This document shows positions 16,427 to 24,800 of a stretch of DNA of 34,633 nt, piece after piece. The DNA is from an uncultured Actinomycetes bacterium (GTDB lineage Bacteria; Actinomycetota; Coriobacteriia; Coriobacteriales; Atopobiaceae): NCBI GenBank assembly GCA_900315165.1, contig OMXZ01000041.1:1-34633 (forward strand), read 5' to 3'. A program made the position numbers and the translations under genes. The notes beneath the pieces were generated by a model that saw only the letters and a list, made by a program, of their open reading frames with translations, did not search any database and was not told the DNA's origin. Within the stretch, counting starts at the first letter, position 1. Each line of letters starts with the position of its first letter.

Positions 16427-17156
16427 AAATGAGACCTTCCAGCTTTGCGTATTTTTTCTCACCAATACCGGATACACGCATGAGGTCCTCGTTGCTAGCA
16501 AAGGGACCGTTCTGCTCGCGGTCCTCGATGATCGCCTCAGCCGTCGCCTCTCCTACGCCGGGCAGTGTCTGCAGCTCCTCTGCCGTTGCATTGTTGATGT
16601 TTACCAAGCTGCCCGTTGATGCTCCCGCCGAGCCTTGTGAGGCGCTACCGGAACCCGTCGTCCCCGTGGCGGGAGCGGTCTCCCCCACGCGCGGCACATA
16701 GACCTTCTGGCCGTCTGCTAGCGGTGCCGCAAGGTTGATCTGTGCCGTATCCGCATCGGCAGCAAGACCTCCTGCGGCATTCACCGCGTCCCTCACGCGG
16801 GCGTTCGTGACGGCGATCTCGTACACGCCAGGACCGTTAACAGCCCCATCGACGTCCACGACTAACGCTGCTTCTTTCCCATCAGAGCTGCGATCTGAGC
16901 TGGAAGCTTCAAGGTTACTTGACTCTTCTTTAGTGTCATTCTCTACTTCAGCTTTAATGTTAACTTGAGGGTTTGTATTGGCTGACCCACGCTCAATCTC
17001 AACCCCACCCGCGTGTCCCGTCATGAGGACCGAGGCCAACGCGAGCGCCATCACAACGACAAGGCAGGCAGCAATCACTCCGCGCTTCTCACGCAAACCG
17101 TACCGATGCTTCAGGCGGTCCAGCTGGTCTTGCAGAGAATTCCTTTTTTGAGCCAT
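16419..17156 (-). CDS. comEA: ComEA DNA receptor with SLBB and helix-hairpin-helix domains
   Basis: The 245-residue protein has a basic N-terminus and one membrane helix near residues 27-46 (VIAACLVVVMALALASVLM). A Ser/Glu-rich spacer follows, then an SLBB domain (about residues 98-165, VDGAVNGPGVYEI and APLADGQKVYVPR). A Gly/Ser linker leads to a C-terminal helix-hairpin-helix DNA-binding pair (VNINNATAEELQTLPGVGEA...SNEDLMRVSGIGEKK). It captures DNA for ComEC. I chose the ATG at 17156, with GGAGGGG 8 nt upstream; the open frame to 17279 lacks such a signal. The spacer codons (about 16880-17000) are much richer in A and T than the rest. Confidence 0.93.
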   Translation of the reverse strand: MAQKRNSLQDQLDRLKHRYGLREKRGVIAACLVVVMALALASVLMTGHAGGVEIERGSANTNPQVNIKAEVENDTKEESSNLEASSSDRSSDGKEAALVVDVDGAVNGPGVYEIAVTNARVRDAVNAAGGLAADADTAQINLAAPLADGQKVYVPRVGETAPATGTTGSGSASQGSAGASTGSLVNINNATAEELQTLPGVGEATAEAIIEDREQNGPFASNEDLMRVSGIGEKKYAKLEGLICV

Positions 17157-17636
17157 ATGCCGTCCCCTCCCCGTGGGGTCCTGTGTCTCGATCTTGTTCT
17201 GAACAGTGTGAGGTGGACGGGGTCGGAGGGAACCAAGAATCTCTTTGCGGCTTGCAGAATACTGGCAGGCAGCTGGCACTAAACATGGTGCGCAAGCTTG
17301 CCAGAGCTGCTCAGCCTATGCGATATTTCCCGACTTGCATTCATGTTGTAATGGGTGGATTTTAGAGGCGTTGAGAAGCCGCAGGTGAGCCGTGGGAACA
17401 AATTGCGTCGCTCTTGTGTGGCAAGTTCGCCTGGCAAGAAACCCCGGCTTTTCAAAAAAACTGGTACCCCCCGCCGGGCAATCGCGGCCTTGGAGAATCG
17501 GTATTCTCTCAACCCTTCCCCACACACATCTGATGCCGTACTTGCAAGTTCGACATTTTCTGGCATTTAAAATTGAGGCTCTGAGGACGCGTATTTGGCC
17601 TGTCTCCTCGCCTTTTCGGTATATTATCCATTCATA
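17157..17636. other. 480-nt gap upstream of comEA
   Basis: I see no gene, tRNA or recognised riboswitch on either strand. Short open frames here show no ribosome binding site or recognisable sequence. The segment should hold the comEA promoter on the minus strand. An AT-rich block at about 17565-17640 with TAATAT-like hexamers is one candidate, though far upstream. GC is lower than in the neighbouring genes. Confidence 0.5.
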
Positions 17637-17639
17637 TAG

Positions 17640-17670
17640 AAAAAGCCCCTCAAACGGCGTCTGAGGGGCT
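17640..17670 (-). terminator. thiI intrinsic terminator
   Basis: On the minus strand AGCCCCTCA pairs perfectly with TGAGGGGCT (arms 17644-17652 and 17662-17670), and TTTTTC follows the stem. It lies 41 nt beyond the thiI stop and should end the mihF-gmk-rpoZ-thiI transcript. Confidence 0.9.
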
Positions 17671-17711
17671 CCCATGCGATTTTGCAAATATGCGTCTCTC
17701 GAGTCGGTCGA

Positions 17712-19052
17712 TTACGTCTCCGACCCGCCCTTGGCGATGGATTCGGACTGGCCCTCCTGCTCCAGCTTGTCCGCGAAGACCGTCGGGATCGAGAAGCCGG
17801 GATCCTCTCCCCCATCCGTCCAGGCAGGGCCGAGCTCCTTATGGCGATGGCGGAGGCACTTGGGCGCCTTGTAGCTCGGGCACTGGTCGAAATCGATGTA
17901 CTCGACATGGCTCACGAGGTCCTCGATCATCGCGTCGTGGTCGAAGGCGTTCCAGGCAGCGTGGATCTCCTGCATGCGGGCGTGGGTCTCAGGCCTGCGC
18001 GGCATGAAGAGCGTGCAGCAGTCCGGCGCCGTCTCGGACGAGATCTCATACGTGCCGATCTGCTTGGAGCGGGTAATGATCTCCTGCTTGTCCGAGCCAA
18101 TGAGCGGCCGCAGGACGGGGATCGTGGCAATCTCGTCCACCGCGGCGATGTTCTCGAGGGTCTGCGAGGCCACCTGACCCAGGGACTCGCCCGTGACCAG
18201 GGCCTTTGCCCCCTCGAGACGGGCGATGCGCTCGGCCACCGCGAACATCACGCGGCGGTACATCAGAATGCGGAGCTTTTCGGGCACCACAAGGGAGATC
18301 TCGCGCTGGCGGGCGCCGAAGGGCACCACGTAGAGGCGGCCGACGATGCCCGAGGGAGCCAAGGCCTGGCAGATGTCCTGCGTGAGGTACTCGCTGGTGT
18401 CCGAGGTCATGGGCCTGCCCGAGAAGTGGATCGGTACGCAGACGGCGCCGCGGCGGCCGACCGACCAGGTGGCCACCGGGGAGTCGAAGCCCGAGGACAG
18501 AAGCGTCACGACCTTGCCCGCCGTGCCGACGGGAAGGCCGCCGCAGCCACGCTCGGAGAGCGCGTACACGAAGACGTCCCCCTGGTTGACCAGGACGTTG
18601 ACCTGAACGTCGGGCTGGTGCATCTGGACCTTTTTGTCGGGGAAGTGCTCGCAGAGCACCCCGCCGACCAGGCGGTTGATGTCGATGGAATGCAGCTGGT
18701 AGCTGGTCGAGGCGCGGTGGGCGTGGACCTTGAAGGTCTCGAAGGCCCCGGCTTCCCCCAGCGCCCGCACGGCAGCCTCGCAGTACTCGTCCTCGTCGAG
18801 ACCGCAGCGCCAGGCCTGGGACACACGGGCCACGCCCGGCACCTGGAGCAGAGTCTTCGCGACGCGGGCGGAGGCACCGTCGTCCGTCAGTTCGACCAGC
18901 ACGTGGCCCGAGACGCGACGGATGCGGTCGACCGCGGGGTCGGCGGCGAGGGTATGGGAAATGTTATCTACCAGGCGGTTCTCGAAGATATAGCGGTTCT
19001 TGCCCTTGAGACCGATCTCGTGGTAGTGGACGAGACAGACGCGACGTGCCAT
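17712..19052 (-). CDS. thiI: tRNA 4-thiouridine synthase ThiI
   Basis: The 446-residue protein begins MARRVCLVHYHEIGLKGKNR, the conserved ThiI start. An N-terminal ferredoxin-like and THUMP RNA-binding region (to about 165) is followed by the PP-loop ATP pyrophosphatase site, seen as LLSSGFDSPVATW near residue 180. The second Gly of the usual SGGxDS is Ser-Gly here. It adenylates and thiolates uridine 8 of tRNA, and in some species supports thiazole synthesis. The length fits the form without a C-terminal rhodanese domain, so sulfur must come from a partner cysteine desulfurase. The upstream frame to 19325 is rejected because conservation starts at 19052. It follows rpoZ by 7 nt. Confidence 0.93.
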   Translation of the reverse strand: MARRVCLVHYHEIGLKGKNRYIFENRLVDNISHTLAADPAVDRIRRVSGHVLVELTDDGASARVAKTLLQVPGVARVSQAWRCGLDEDEYCEAAVRALGEAGAFETFKVHAHRASTSYQLHSIDINRLVGGVLCEHFPDKKVQMHQPDVQVNVLVNQGDVFVYALSERGCGGLPVGTAGKVVTLLSSGFDSPVATWSVGRRGAVCVPIHFSGRPMTSDTSEYLTQDICQALAPSGIVGRLYVVPFGARQREISLVVPEKLRILMYRRVMFAVAERIARLEGAKALVTGESLGQVASQTLENIAAVDEIATIPVLRPLIGSDKQEIITRSKQIGTYEISSETAPDCCTLFMPRRPETHARMQEIHAAWNAFDHDAMIEDLVSHVEYIDFDQCPSYKAPKCLRHRHKELGPAWTDGGEDPGFSIPTVFADKLEQEGQSESIAKGGSET

Positions 19053-19059
19053 GCGCGTC

Positions 19060-19341
19060 TTAGATGTCCTGGCGCAGGGCCTCGGCGTTGGCGCCGGCGA
19101 TGGCGCGGTCGAAGTCCTCCTTGACGTAGGACAGGGTGCCGTCCTCGATCTCGCCCATGGCGATGGACACGGGATCCTCGCCGGACACGACGGTCGTGAT
19201 GTCGTCGAAGTCCTGAATCTGGGTGACGCGCAGGTGCTGGCCGCGCACCATGTTGTTGATGTCGCAGGCGCGCTTAGACGCGACCGCGCACAGCAGGAAG
19301 GGGTTCTCCTCGGTCCTACTGACATGTGCCGGAACCTCCAT
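19060..19341 (-). CDS. rpoZ: RNA polymerase subunit omega
   Basis: The 93-residue protein contains NPFLLCAVASKRACDINNMV, which matches the conserved region of omega (the ..FxLVxxAxKRARQIN.. helix), and ends in an acidic helical tail. Omega helps fold and assemble the beta-prime subunit. The start is taken as the ATG at 19341, the only in-frame ATG before the conserved core. It overlaps the end of gmk by 26 nt and its Shine-Dalgarno is poor, so translation probably depends on gmk. The order mihF-gmk-rpoZ is conserved across actinobacteria. Confidence 0.92.
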   Translation of the reverse strand: MEVPAHVSRTEENPFLLCAVASKRACDINNMVRGQHLRVTQIQDFDDITTVVSGEDPVSIAMGEIEDGTLSYVKEDFDRAIAGANAEALRQDI

Positions 19342-19903
19342 CCGTTTCGTACTGAGCCATTACATCAAGCAGTTCACGTGCCGCCCGCTCGACCTCGTCG
19401 TTGACGATGCGGACATCGTATTGCTCGCCGATCTCGATCTCGTGGCGGGCGTTTTTCAGGCGGAGCTCGATATGCTCCTCGTCCTCGGTCCCGCGGCCGC
19501 GAAGCCTCCGCTCGAGCTCCTCGAAGGAGGGCGGCTCGATGAAGACGAGCACGGCGGCCGGGAAGGCCTTCCGAACCTGGAAGGCGCCCTGGTAGTCGAT
19601 CTCGAGGATCACGGAGCGGCCGCGCGCGATGCGGGACTCCACCTCGCTGCGCAGGGTGCCATAGCTATGGCCGTGGACCTCCGCGTGCTCGAGGAAGTCC
19701 CCCGCCGCGACCCGTCGCGCGAACTCCTCATCCGAGAGATAGTGATACGAGACCCCCTCGACCTCGCCAGGCCGAGGGGACCTCGTAGTCGCAGAGACGG
19801 TCTCATCCAGGTCGGGCCGCAGCTCGCGCACACGCGCAACGAGCGTGCCCTTGCCTACACCAGCCGGTCCCGAAATGACGAAGAGGCGGGGCGTGGCGCT
19901 CAC
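19316..19903 (-). CDS. gmk: Guanylate kinase
   Basis: The 195-residue protein has P-loop GPAGVGKG (residues 12-19), the GMP-binding segment VSATTRSPRPGE with GVSYHYLS, and a lid region around RLRGRGTEDEEHIE. It converts GMP and ATP to GDP and ADP. The length is typical. It starts with GTG at 19903, sharing one base with the mihF stop (TAGTG), which implies coupled translation. Confidence 0.96.
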   Translation of the reverse strand: MSATPRLFVISGPAGVGKGTLVARVRELRPDLDETVSATTRSPRPGEVEGVSYHYLSDEEFARRVAAGDFLEHAEVHGHSYGTLRSEVESRIARGRSVILEIDYQGAFQVRKAFPAAVLVFIEPPSFEELERRLRGRGTEDEEHIELRLKNARHEIEIGEQYDVRIVNDEVERAARELLDVMAQYETDGGSGTCQ

Positions 19904-20211
19904 TACTTCGTCAGGGCCTCGAGGAGGTTCTCACGCTGGCGCTCGCCCAGGCCCTTGACGCGGCGGTTGGGGGAAATGCCCAGCTCGTCCATGATCTTGG
20001 TGGCCTTGGCCTTGCCATAGCCGGGGAGCGACTCGATGAGGGCGGAAACCTTCATGCGGGCAGCGATGGGGTCGTCGGAATTGAGGACCTCCTCAATCGA
20101 GACCTCGCCGTTCTTGATCTTCTCGCGAAGCTCCTTGCGGGCAACGCGAGCGATCTTTGCCTTCTCGAGTGCCGCAGCGCGCTGCTCGTCGCTCAGGTTG
20201 GGAAGTGCCAT
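19903..20211 (-). CDS. mihF: Actinobacterial integration host factor (mIHF)
   Basis: The 102-residue protein starts MALPNLSDEQRAAALEKA and contains the helix-two-turn-helix region LPGYGKAKATKIMDELGI and the RRVKGLGERQRENLL box of mycobacterial IHF. It is a nucleoid-associated protein that bends DNA and is unrelated to the IhfA/B family. I chose the ATG at 20211 with GGAGG 6 nt upstream. An ATG four codons earlier would place the Shine-Dalgarno inside the gene. It heads the mihF-gmk-rpoZ-thiI operon; the promoter is at 20251-20279. Confidence 0.95.
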   Translation of the reverse strand: MALPNLSDEQRAAALEKAKIARVARKELREKIKNGEVSIEEVLNSDDPIAARMKVSALIESLPGYGKAKATKIMDELGISPNRRVKGLGERQRENLLEALTK

Positions 20212-20250
20212 GTAGTCCTCCAAACAATCAATTGCATTACACGTGCCTAA

Positions 20251-20279
20251 TCTTTATGCACGGCCTATTAGTTTGCCAA
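20251..20279 (-). promoter_or_regulatory. mihF operon promoter
   Basis: On the minus strand TTGGCA (20274-20279) and TAAAGA (20251-20256) are spaced by exactly 17 nt, giving a start near 20244 and a leader of about 33 nt before mihF. Confidence 0.5.
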
Positions 20280-20311
20280 TTCTCGACGTCGATTACAAGG
20301 GTGAGCTGCGA

Positions 20312-20346
20312 ATTTGTCGGACAAATGGCGACGCGGCGCGACAAAT
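20312..20346. promoter_or_regulatory. Candidate operator: ATTTGTC palindrome with a third half-site
   Basis: ATTTGTC (20312-20318), one G, then GACAAAT (20320-20326) is a perfect 15-bp palindrome. A third GACAAAT lies at 20340-20346. These sit 33-67 nt upstream of the mihF -35 hexamer. Such an arrangement suits a transcription factor acting on the mihF promoter; no regulator is identified. Confidence 0.45.
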
Positions 20347-20432
20347 TCACATATTAGGCGGCAAACCGCAGGCAAGCCAGCGGCAAGCCTTGCGCCAGAA
20401 GTCCGCAGGTCAGCCCAGGCAGACGCGCGGTA

Positions 20433-20457
20433 GGTCTGGGTCAGGCGCGCCCAGACC
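20433..20457 (-). terminator. Hairpin after pyrE
   Basis: GGTCTGGG (20433-20440) and CCCAGACC (20450-20457) form a perfect 8-bp stem with a 9-nt loop, 14 nt beyond the pyrE stop. There is no T-tract, so it may be a weak or Rho-assisted end of the pyr operon. Confidence 0.5.
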
Positions 20458-20470
20458 CAGCAAGACGCGA

Positions 20471-21124
20471 CTAGCCCATCCAGGACTCGTCGGAGGGGTT
20501 GTCGCGGAAGGCAAGCAGGCGCTCCTCGTCGGCCTCCTTGATGTAGCCCTCCTCCACGGCCACCTTGACCAGCACGTCGAGATTGGAGAGGCTGGTATTG
20601 ACGACATCGGCCGCGGCCAGGCGGTCGAGGCCCTTCTGCATACCGTAGGTGAAGATGGAGACGACGCCCAGGACGTCAGCCCCGGCCTCGCGCAGGGGGT
20701 TCACGCAGTCGAGCACCGATCCGCCCGTGGAGATGAGGTCCTCGATCACGACGACCTTCTCCCCCGCCTCAAGATGACCCTCTATCTGGTTCTTGCGGCC
20801 GTGGTCCTTGGCCGAGCCGCGGACATAGCCCATGGGCAGGCCCAGACGGTCGGCGGCGATCGCGGCATGGGCGATACCGGCCGTGGAGGTGCCCATCAGC
20901 ATCTGGGCCTCCGGATAGAGGGCGGCCACCTTGGCGGCGATGGCCTCGTCGATCAGGGTGCGGACCTCGGGATAGCTGAGCGTGAGGCGGTTGTCGCAAT
21001 AGATGGGGCTCTTGATGCCAGAAGCCCAGGTGAAGGGGTCGTCGGGTGACAGGAAGACGGCCTTGATGGAGAGAAGGGCGCGCGCGACGTCCTGCTCGGT
21101 GGTGGCCACGGTAATCTGGTTCAT
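20471..21124 (-). CDS. pyrE: Orotate phosphoribosyltransferase
   Basis: The 217-residue protein has the PRPP-binding motif VVVIEDLISTGGS (near residues 120-132), the orotate-side sequence FTWASGIKSPIYCDNR and the GSAKDHGRKNQIEG flexible loop with its catalytic Lys. It joins orotate to PRPP to give OMP. I chose the ATG at 21124, with AGGAGGG 6-7 nt upstream; the in-frame GTG at 21130 is too close to that signal. It is the last pyr gene, 54 nt after pyrF, with a hairpin behind it. Confidence 0.95.
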   Translation of the reverse strand: MNQITVATTEQDVARALLSIKAVFLSPDDPFTWASGIKSPIYCDNRLTLSYPEVRTLIDEAIAAKVAALYPEAQMLMGTSTAGIAHAAIAADRLGLPMGYVRGSAKDHGRKNQIEGHLEAGEKVVVIEDLISTGGSVLDCVNPLREAGADVLGVVSIFTYGMQKGLDRLAAADVVNTSLSNLDVLVKVAVEEGYIKEADEERLLAFRDNPSDESWMG

Positions 21125-21178
21125 ATGCACCCTCCTGATGTTGACATGGGTTGGCTGGTTTAGGGATTGCGCGCCCGG

Positions 21179-21916
21179 CTATGCCTGGGTAAGCTCGGCC
21201 ACGATGGCGTCCATGGCGGCGGCGGGGTCTTCGGCCTGGGTGATCGGGCGGCCGATGACGAGCTTGCTCGCACCAGCAGCGATGGCCGCGGCGGGGGTGG
21301 CGACGCGCTTCTGGTCGCCGAGGGCCGCGCCGGCGGGACGGACGCCCGGGGTCACGATCAGGGCGTCGGGGCCCAGAAGGGCGCGCATGTCGGCGGCCTC
21401 CTGGGGCGAGCAGACGATGCCGTCGGAACCCGCGCCCACGGCGAGCTTGGCCAAGCGGGCGACCTCGTCGGCCACCGGCGCGTCGACGCCGATGCTGGCC
21501 AGGGCCTCCTGGTCCATGCTGGTCAGGACCGAGATGGCGACGAGACGGGTACGATCCCCCTCGCGCTCTGCCGCGGCCTCCTCCACGCCCGCACGGGCCT
21601 GGGCGACCATATCGGCGCCGCCGAGGCCGTGGATCGAGAGGATGTCCGCGCCGACCATCGAGGCCGAGCGCGCGGCGCCGTGGATCTGGAAGGGGATGTC
21701 GTGGAGCTTGAGGTCGAGGAAGACCTTGAAGCCGCGGTCGTGCATGGCCCGGACCATCTCGGGACCGTAGGCGTAGTAGAGGGTCATGCCCACCTTGACC
21801 CAGCGGGCCTTGCCCGCGAGCAGGTCGGCCAGATGGAAGGCCTCGTCGCGGTCGCAGTCGAGGGCGACGATGACGGCGTCGCGGGCCTCTTCCTCGGTGA
21901 GGGGCAGCTTTAGCAT
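21179..21916 (-). CDS. pyrF: Orotidine 5'-phosphate decarboxylase
   Basis: The 245-residue protein carries the catalytic signature FLDLKLHDIP, the initial strand VIVALDCDRDEA, and the phosphate-binding LVIGRPITQAEDP at the end. It decarboxylates OMP to UMP. The length is that of the short class I enzyme. I chose the ATG at 21916, which overlaps the pyrD stop by 7 nt (ATGCTAA), with GGAG 8 nt upstream. The frame extends to 21970 only inside pyrD. Confidence 0.95.
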   Translation of the reverse strand: MLKLPLTEEEARDAVIVALDCDRDEAFHLADLLAGKARWVKVGMTLYYAYGPEMVRAMHDRGFKVFLDLKLHDIPFQIHGAARSASMVGADILSIHGLGGADMVAQARAGVEEAAAEREGDRTRLVAISVLTSMDQEALASIGVDAPVADEVARLAKLAVGAGSDGIVCSPQEAADMRALLGPDALIVTPGVRPAGAALGDQKRVATPAAAIAAGASKLVIGRPITQAEDPAAAMDAIVAELTQA

Positions 21917-22705
21917 TCGAAGGCTCCAATCAGCTCGTTGATGTCGGTCGCGCCCTGGTCGGCCACCCATTGCGTGAGCTCGGCCAGGATGCGGGGGGCA
22001 CAGGTGGGATCAGTCAGGTTGGCCGTGCCCACCGAGACCGCCGTAGCGCCCGCCAGGATGAATTCGGCCGCGTCGGCACCCGAGGTGACGCCGCCGATGC
22101 CACAAATGGGCAGGTCGCAGGCCTTATGGGCCTCCCAGACCATGCGGACGGCGATCGGGTGGATGGCCGGCCCCGAGAGTCCTGCCGTGGGGCGCGATAT
22201 GCGCGAGCGGCGGGTGCGGACGTCGATCGACATGGCGGGTATGGTGTTAATCAGGCTGAGCGCGTCGGCGCCGGCGTCCTCCAGGGCACGGGCGATCTCG
22301 GGCACGCGGGCCGGGGCCATCTTGACCACGAGCGGGCGCGCGGTGCGGTCGCGGACCGCCTTGACCACGGACGCGGCGCCCTCGGGCGTGCCGCCCATGG
22401 CCGCGCCGCCCGCCGCGATATTGGGACAGGAGATGTTGAGCTCGAGGCCGGCGGCCCAGGGGGCCAGCTCCTCGGTTCTGCAGGCCCACCGTGTTGATGA
22501 TGCCGGACTTGACCTCGCACATGCGGGGCGCGGGGTTGCCGTCCCAGGGCTCGTCAGAGCACCCCTTGCAGGTGATGGCGCCGAGGGAGGCGACGTCGTA
22601 GAAGCCCTCAAACTCGCGACCGAAGCCGTAGGTGCCCGAGGCGGTATTGATGGGGTTCTTCATTTTGATGCCGCCCAGGTCGACGGCCATGTTCGGGGCT
22701 ACCAT
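21910..22705 (-). pseudogene. pyrD: Dihydroorotate dehydrogenase catalytic subunit (class 1B), broken by internal deletion and frameshift
   Basis: The N-terminal part (22705 down to about 22475) encodes NTASGTYGFG, AITCKGCSDEPWDGNP and SGIINTVGLQN, all standard for PyrDB. The C-terminal part (from about 22473 down to 21910) is in another frame and resumes with EELAPWAAGLELNISCPNIA, GGLSGPAIHP-like text and GGVTSGADAAEFILAGA. Against the family, roughly 40 residues are missing between GLQN and the LNISCPN motif: the loop and strand that normally carry PG-hE...VICQVCG-like sequence. A one-base slip cannot explain this. Product: electrons from dihydroorotate pass via FMN to PyrK. The ATG at 22705 overlaps the pyrK stop and has GGAGGAGG close upstream. 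As written, no functional enzyme can be made; an assembly collapse is the alternative. Confidence 0.85.
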
Positions 22706-23487
22706 GCGACCTCCTCCGCGTCGAAGACGGGACCGTCCGTGCAGCAGAACTTGTAGCCGCCGGCCGCCATGGCCACGTTGCAGGTGTGGCAGGCGCCGAA
22801 GCCGCAGGTCATCATGCGCTCGAGCGAGGCCTGGCAGGCGACGCCGGCCTCATGTGCCGCCTTGGCGATGCCGGCCATCATGGGGTTGGGCCCGCAGGTC
22901 ATGACCAGGGTGTATTCGCCCGTGGCGAGGAGCTCGGCTGCGGGCTGGGTCGTAAAGCCATGTACGCCACGCGAACCGTCGTCAGTCGTGACGACGACCT
23001 GGGCCCCCAGCTCCTCGAGCTCGGGCACGCCCCAGAGCTTGTCGGCCGTCTGGGCGCCGAGCACGGCCGTGAAGGGCACGTCCTTCTTTGCAAGCTCGCG
23101 ACCCGCGGCGACGACGGGCGGAGCTCCGACGCCGCCCGCCACGAGCAGGACGCGGCCCGCCTCGGGGAAGCGCCATCCATGGCCGCAAGGGCCGAGGACC
23201 GTGGAGCCCTCCCCTGCCTCCAGGGCAGCGAGGCGACGCGTGCCGTCGCCCACCGCTGCGAAGACGAGCTCGACCGTACCGCGGTCCGCGTCGGCATACG
23301 CGAAGGAGAGCGGCACGCGCACGATCTGGGACGGGTCGCCCGGCACGGCGATGTTGACGAATTGGCCGGGACGCAGCCGCGCCGCAAGCTCGGGCGCGGC
23401 GATCTCCATGCGCCAGATCCCACGCGCGACCTCGGTCTTGGTCGCGACCGTGAAGTCGTATTGGCGAACCTGCGCCGAATGGTCCAC
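22699..23487 (-). CDS. pyrK: Dihydroorotate dehydrogenase electron transfer subunit
   Basis: The 262-residue protein has an FAD-binding region with RPGQFVNIAVPG and RVPLSFAYAD, an NAD-binding region with LLVAGGVGAPPVV and VMTCGPNPMM, and a C-terminal [2Fe-2S] cluster site, MTCGFGACHTCNVAM with a later CCTDGP. It passes electrons from PyrD to NAD+. I chose the GTG at 23487, with GGAGGAG about 7 nt upstream, because conservation begins there (residues DHSAQVRQYDF). It follows pyrC by 23 nt and overlaps pyrD by 7 nt. It is intact although its partner is not. Confidence 0.93.
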   Translation of the reverse strand: MDHSAQVRQYDFTVATKTEVARGIWRMEIAAPELAARLRPGQFVNIAVPGDPSQIVRVPLSFAYADADRGTVELVFAAVGDGTRRLAALEAGEGSTVLGPCGHGWRFPEAGRVLLVAGGVGAPPVVAAGRELAKKDVPFTAVLGAQTADKLWGVPELEELGAQVVVTTDDGSRGVHGFTTQPAAELLATGEYTLVMTCGPNPMMAGIAKAAHEAGVACQASLERMMTCGFGACHTCNVAMAAGGYKFCCTDGPVFDAEEVAW

Positions 23488-23510
23488 GGTTTTCTCCTCC
23501 CTAGGACAGG

Positions 23511-24800
23511 TTAGGCGGTGACGACACCATCCGTCAGCGTGCGCTTGCCGGCGCAGAAGACGTCGGAGGCGGCGCCCGTAAGCGTCATGCCCAGGAAGGC
23601 GGAGTTCTTGGACTTGCTCTCGAAGTAGTCCTCGGTGACCTCCACGGTCTTGTCCGGGTCGATGAGCGTGAGGTCCGCGGTGGAGCCGGCCTCGACCTTG
23701 ATGGCCGGCAGGCGCAGGATCTCGCGGGGTTTGACGGCCATGACCTGGACCAGGCGATCCCAGCCCATGAGGCCGGGACCCACCATCTTGGTGAGCATGA
23801 GGGGCAAGCTGGTCTCGAGGCCGATCGTGCCGAAGAAGGCGATCTCCCACTCGCAGTCCTTCTCGTGGGCGGCGTGGGGCGCGTGGTCGGTCACGAGGCA
23901 GTCGATCGAGCCGTCGATGAGGCCCTGGCGCAGCGCCTCGGCGTCGGAGGCCTTGCGCAGGGGCGGGTTCATCTTGAGGTTGGTGTTATAGGCCGTGGTG
24001 ATGTCCTCGTCGCACAGGAAGAGGTGGTGCGGGGTGACCTCGCAGGTCACGGGCAGGCCCTCGGCCTTGGCCTCCTTGACCATCTCGAGGCCGCGGGCCG
24101 TGGAGATGTGGGCGATGTGCAGCGGGCACTTGGTGGAGCGGGTCAGCTGAATGTCGCGCCAGATCTCGAGCTCCTCTGCCAGCGGGGGCCAGCCGAACAT
24201 GCCCAGGCGGGTGGCGGCGCGACCGGAATTGATGACACCGTTCTTGGAGAGGGACTCGTCCTCGCAGTGGGCGATCGCGACGCGGTCGAACTGGGACACA
24301 TAGCCCATGCAGGTCTTCATCATGCCGGCGGACTGGACGCCGTGGCCGTCGTCTGAGAAGGCGACGGCGCCCTCGAGCACCATGTCGCCGATCTCGGCCA
24401 GGGCCTCGCCCTTCTCGTCCTTGGTCAGCGCGCCGATCGGGCGGATGTGCACGAGGCCGGCGGCCTTGCCGCGGTCGATCTGGTAGCGGATCTCGGCGCC
24501 CGTGTCGGTGACGGGGACCGTGTTGGGCATCGTGGCGACGTCCGTGAAGCCGCCGTGGGCCGCGGCGCGCGAGCCCGTCTCGATGGTCTCCTTGTACTCG
24601 AAGCCCGGGTCGCGGAAGTGGACGTGCATGTCGAGCAGGCCGGGCACGAGGTACTTGCCCGTGCCATCGACGACCTCGGCATCGGCCGAGAGGTCATGTC
24701 CCACCTGCGCGATCTTGTCACCGTCGACGAGGACGTCGAGGACCTCGTCCAGGCCCAGCTGCGGGTCCACGACGTGGGCGCCCTTGATCAGATATGCCAT
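23511..24800 (-). CDS. pyrC: Dihydroorotase (class I)
   Basis: The 429-residue amidohydrolase has the metal motif DMHVHFRDPG near residue 58, AHCED and IAHIST for further zinc ligands, and VTDHAPH near residue 305. NTNLKMNPPLR binds substrate. It closes carbamoyl-aspartate to dihydroorotate. I chose the ATG at 24800, which shares one base with the pyrB stop (TAATG) and has GGGAGGAG upstream. The open frame beyond it, to 25214, lies inside pyrB. Confidence 0.95.
   Translation of the reverse strand: MAYLIKGAHVVDPQLGLDEVLDVLVDGDKIAQVGHDLSADAEVVDGTGKYLVPGLLDMHVHFRDPGFEYKETIETGSRAAAHGGFTDVATMPNTVPVTDTGAEIRYQIDRGKAAGLVHIRPIGALTKDEKGEALAEIGDMVLEGAVAFSDDGHGVQSAGMMKTCMGYVSQFDRVAIAHCEDESLSKNGVINSGRAATRLGMFGWPPLAEELEIWRDIQLTRSTKCPLHIAHISTARGLEMVKEAKAEGLPVTCEVTPHHLFLCDEDITTAYNTNLKMNPPLRKASDAEALRQGLIDGSIDCLVTDHAPHAAHEKDCEWEIAFFGTIGLETSLPLMLTKMVGPGLMGWDRLVQVMAVKPREILRLPAIKVEAGSTADLTLIDPDKTVEVTEDYFESKSKNSAFLGMTLTGAASDVFCAGKRTLTDGVVTA

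Noticed and set aside
17157-17636. tRNA or riboswitch upstream of comEA
   Set aside because: I found no cloverleaf, CCA end or recognised aptamer core on either strand.
19053-19325. Longer ThiI start at 19325
   Set aside because: The upstream part is rpoZ in another frame. The conserved ThiI N-terminus begins at 19052.
22470-22477. Simple one-base sequencing slip in pyrD
   Set aside because: Restoring the frame by one or two bases still leaves about 40 conserved residues absent, so a deletion (real or from assembly) is needed.
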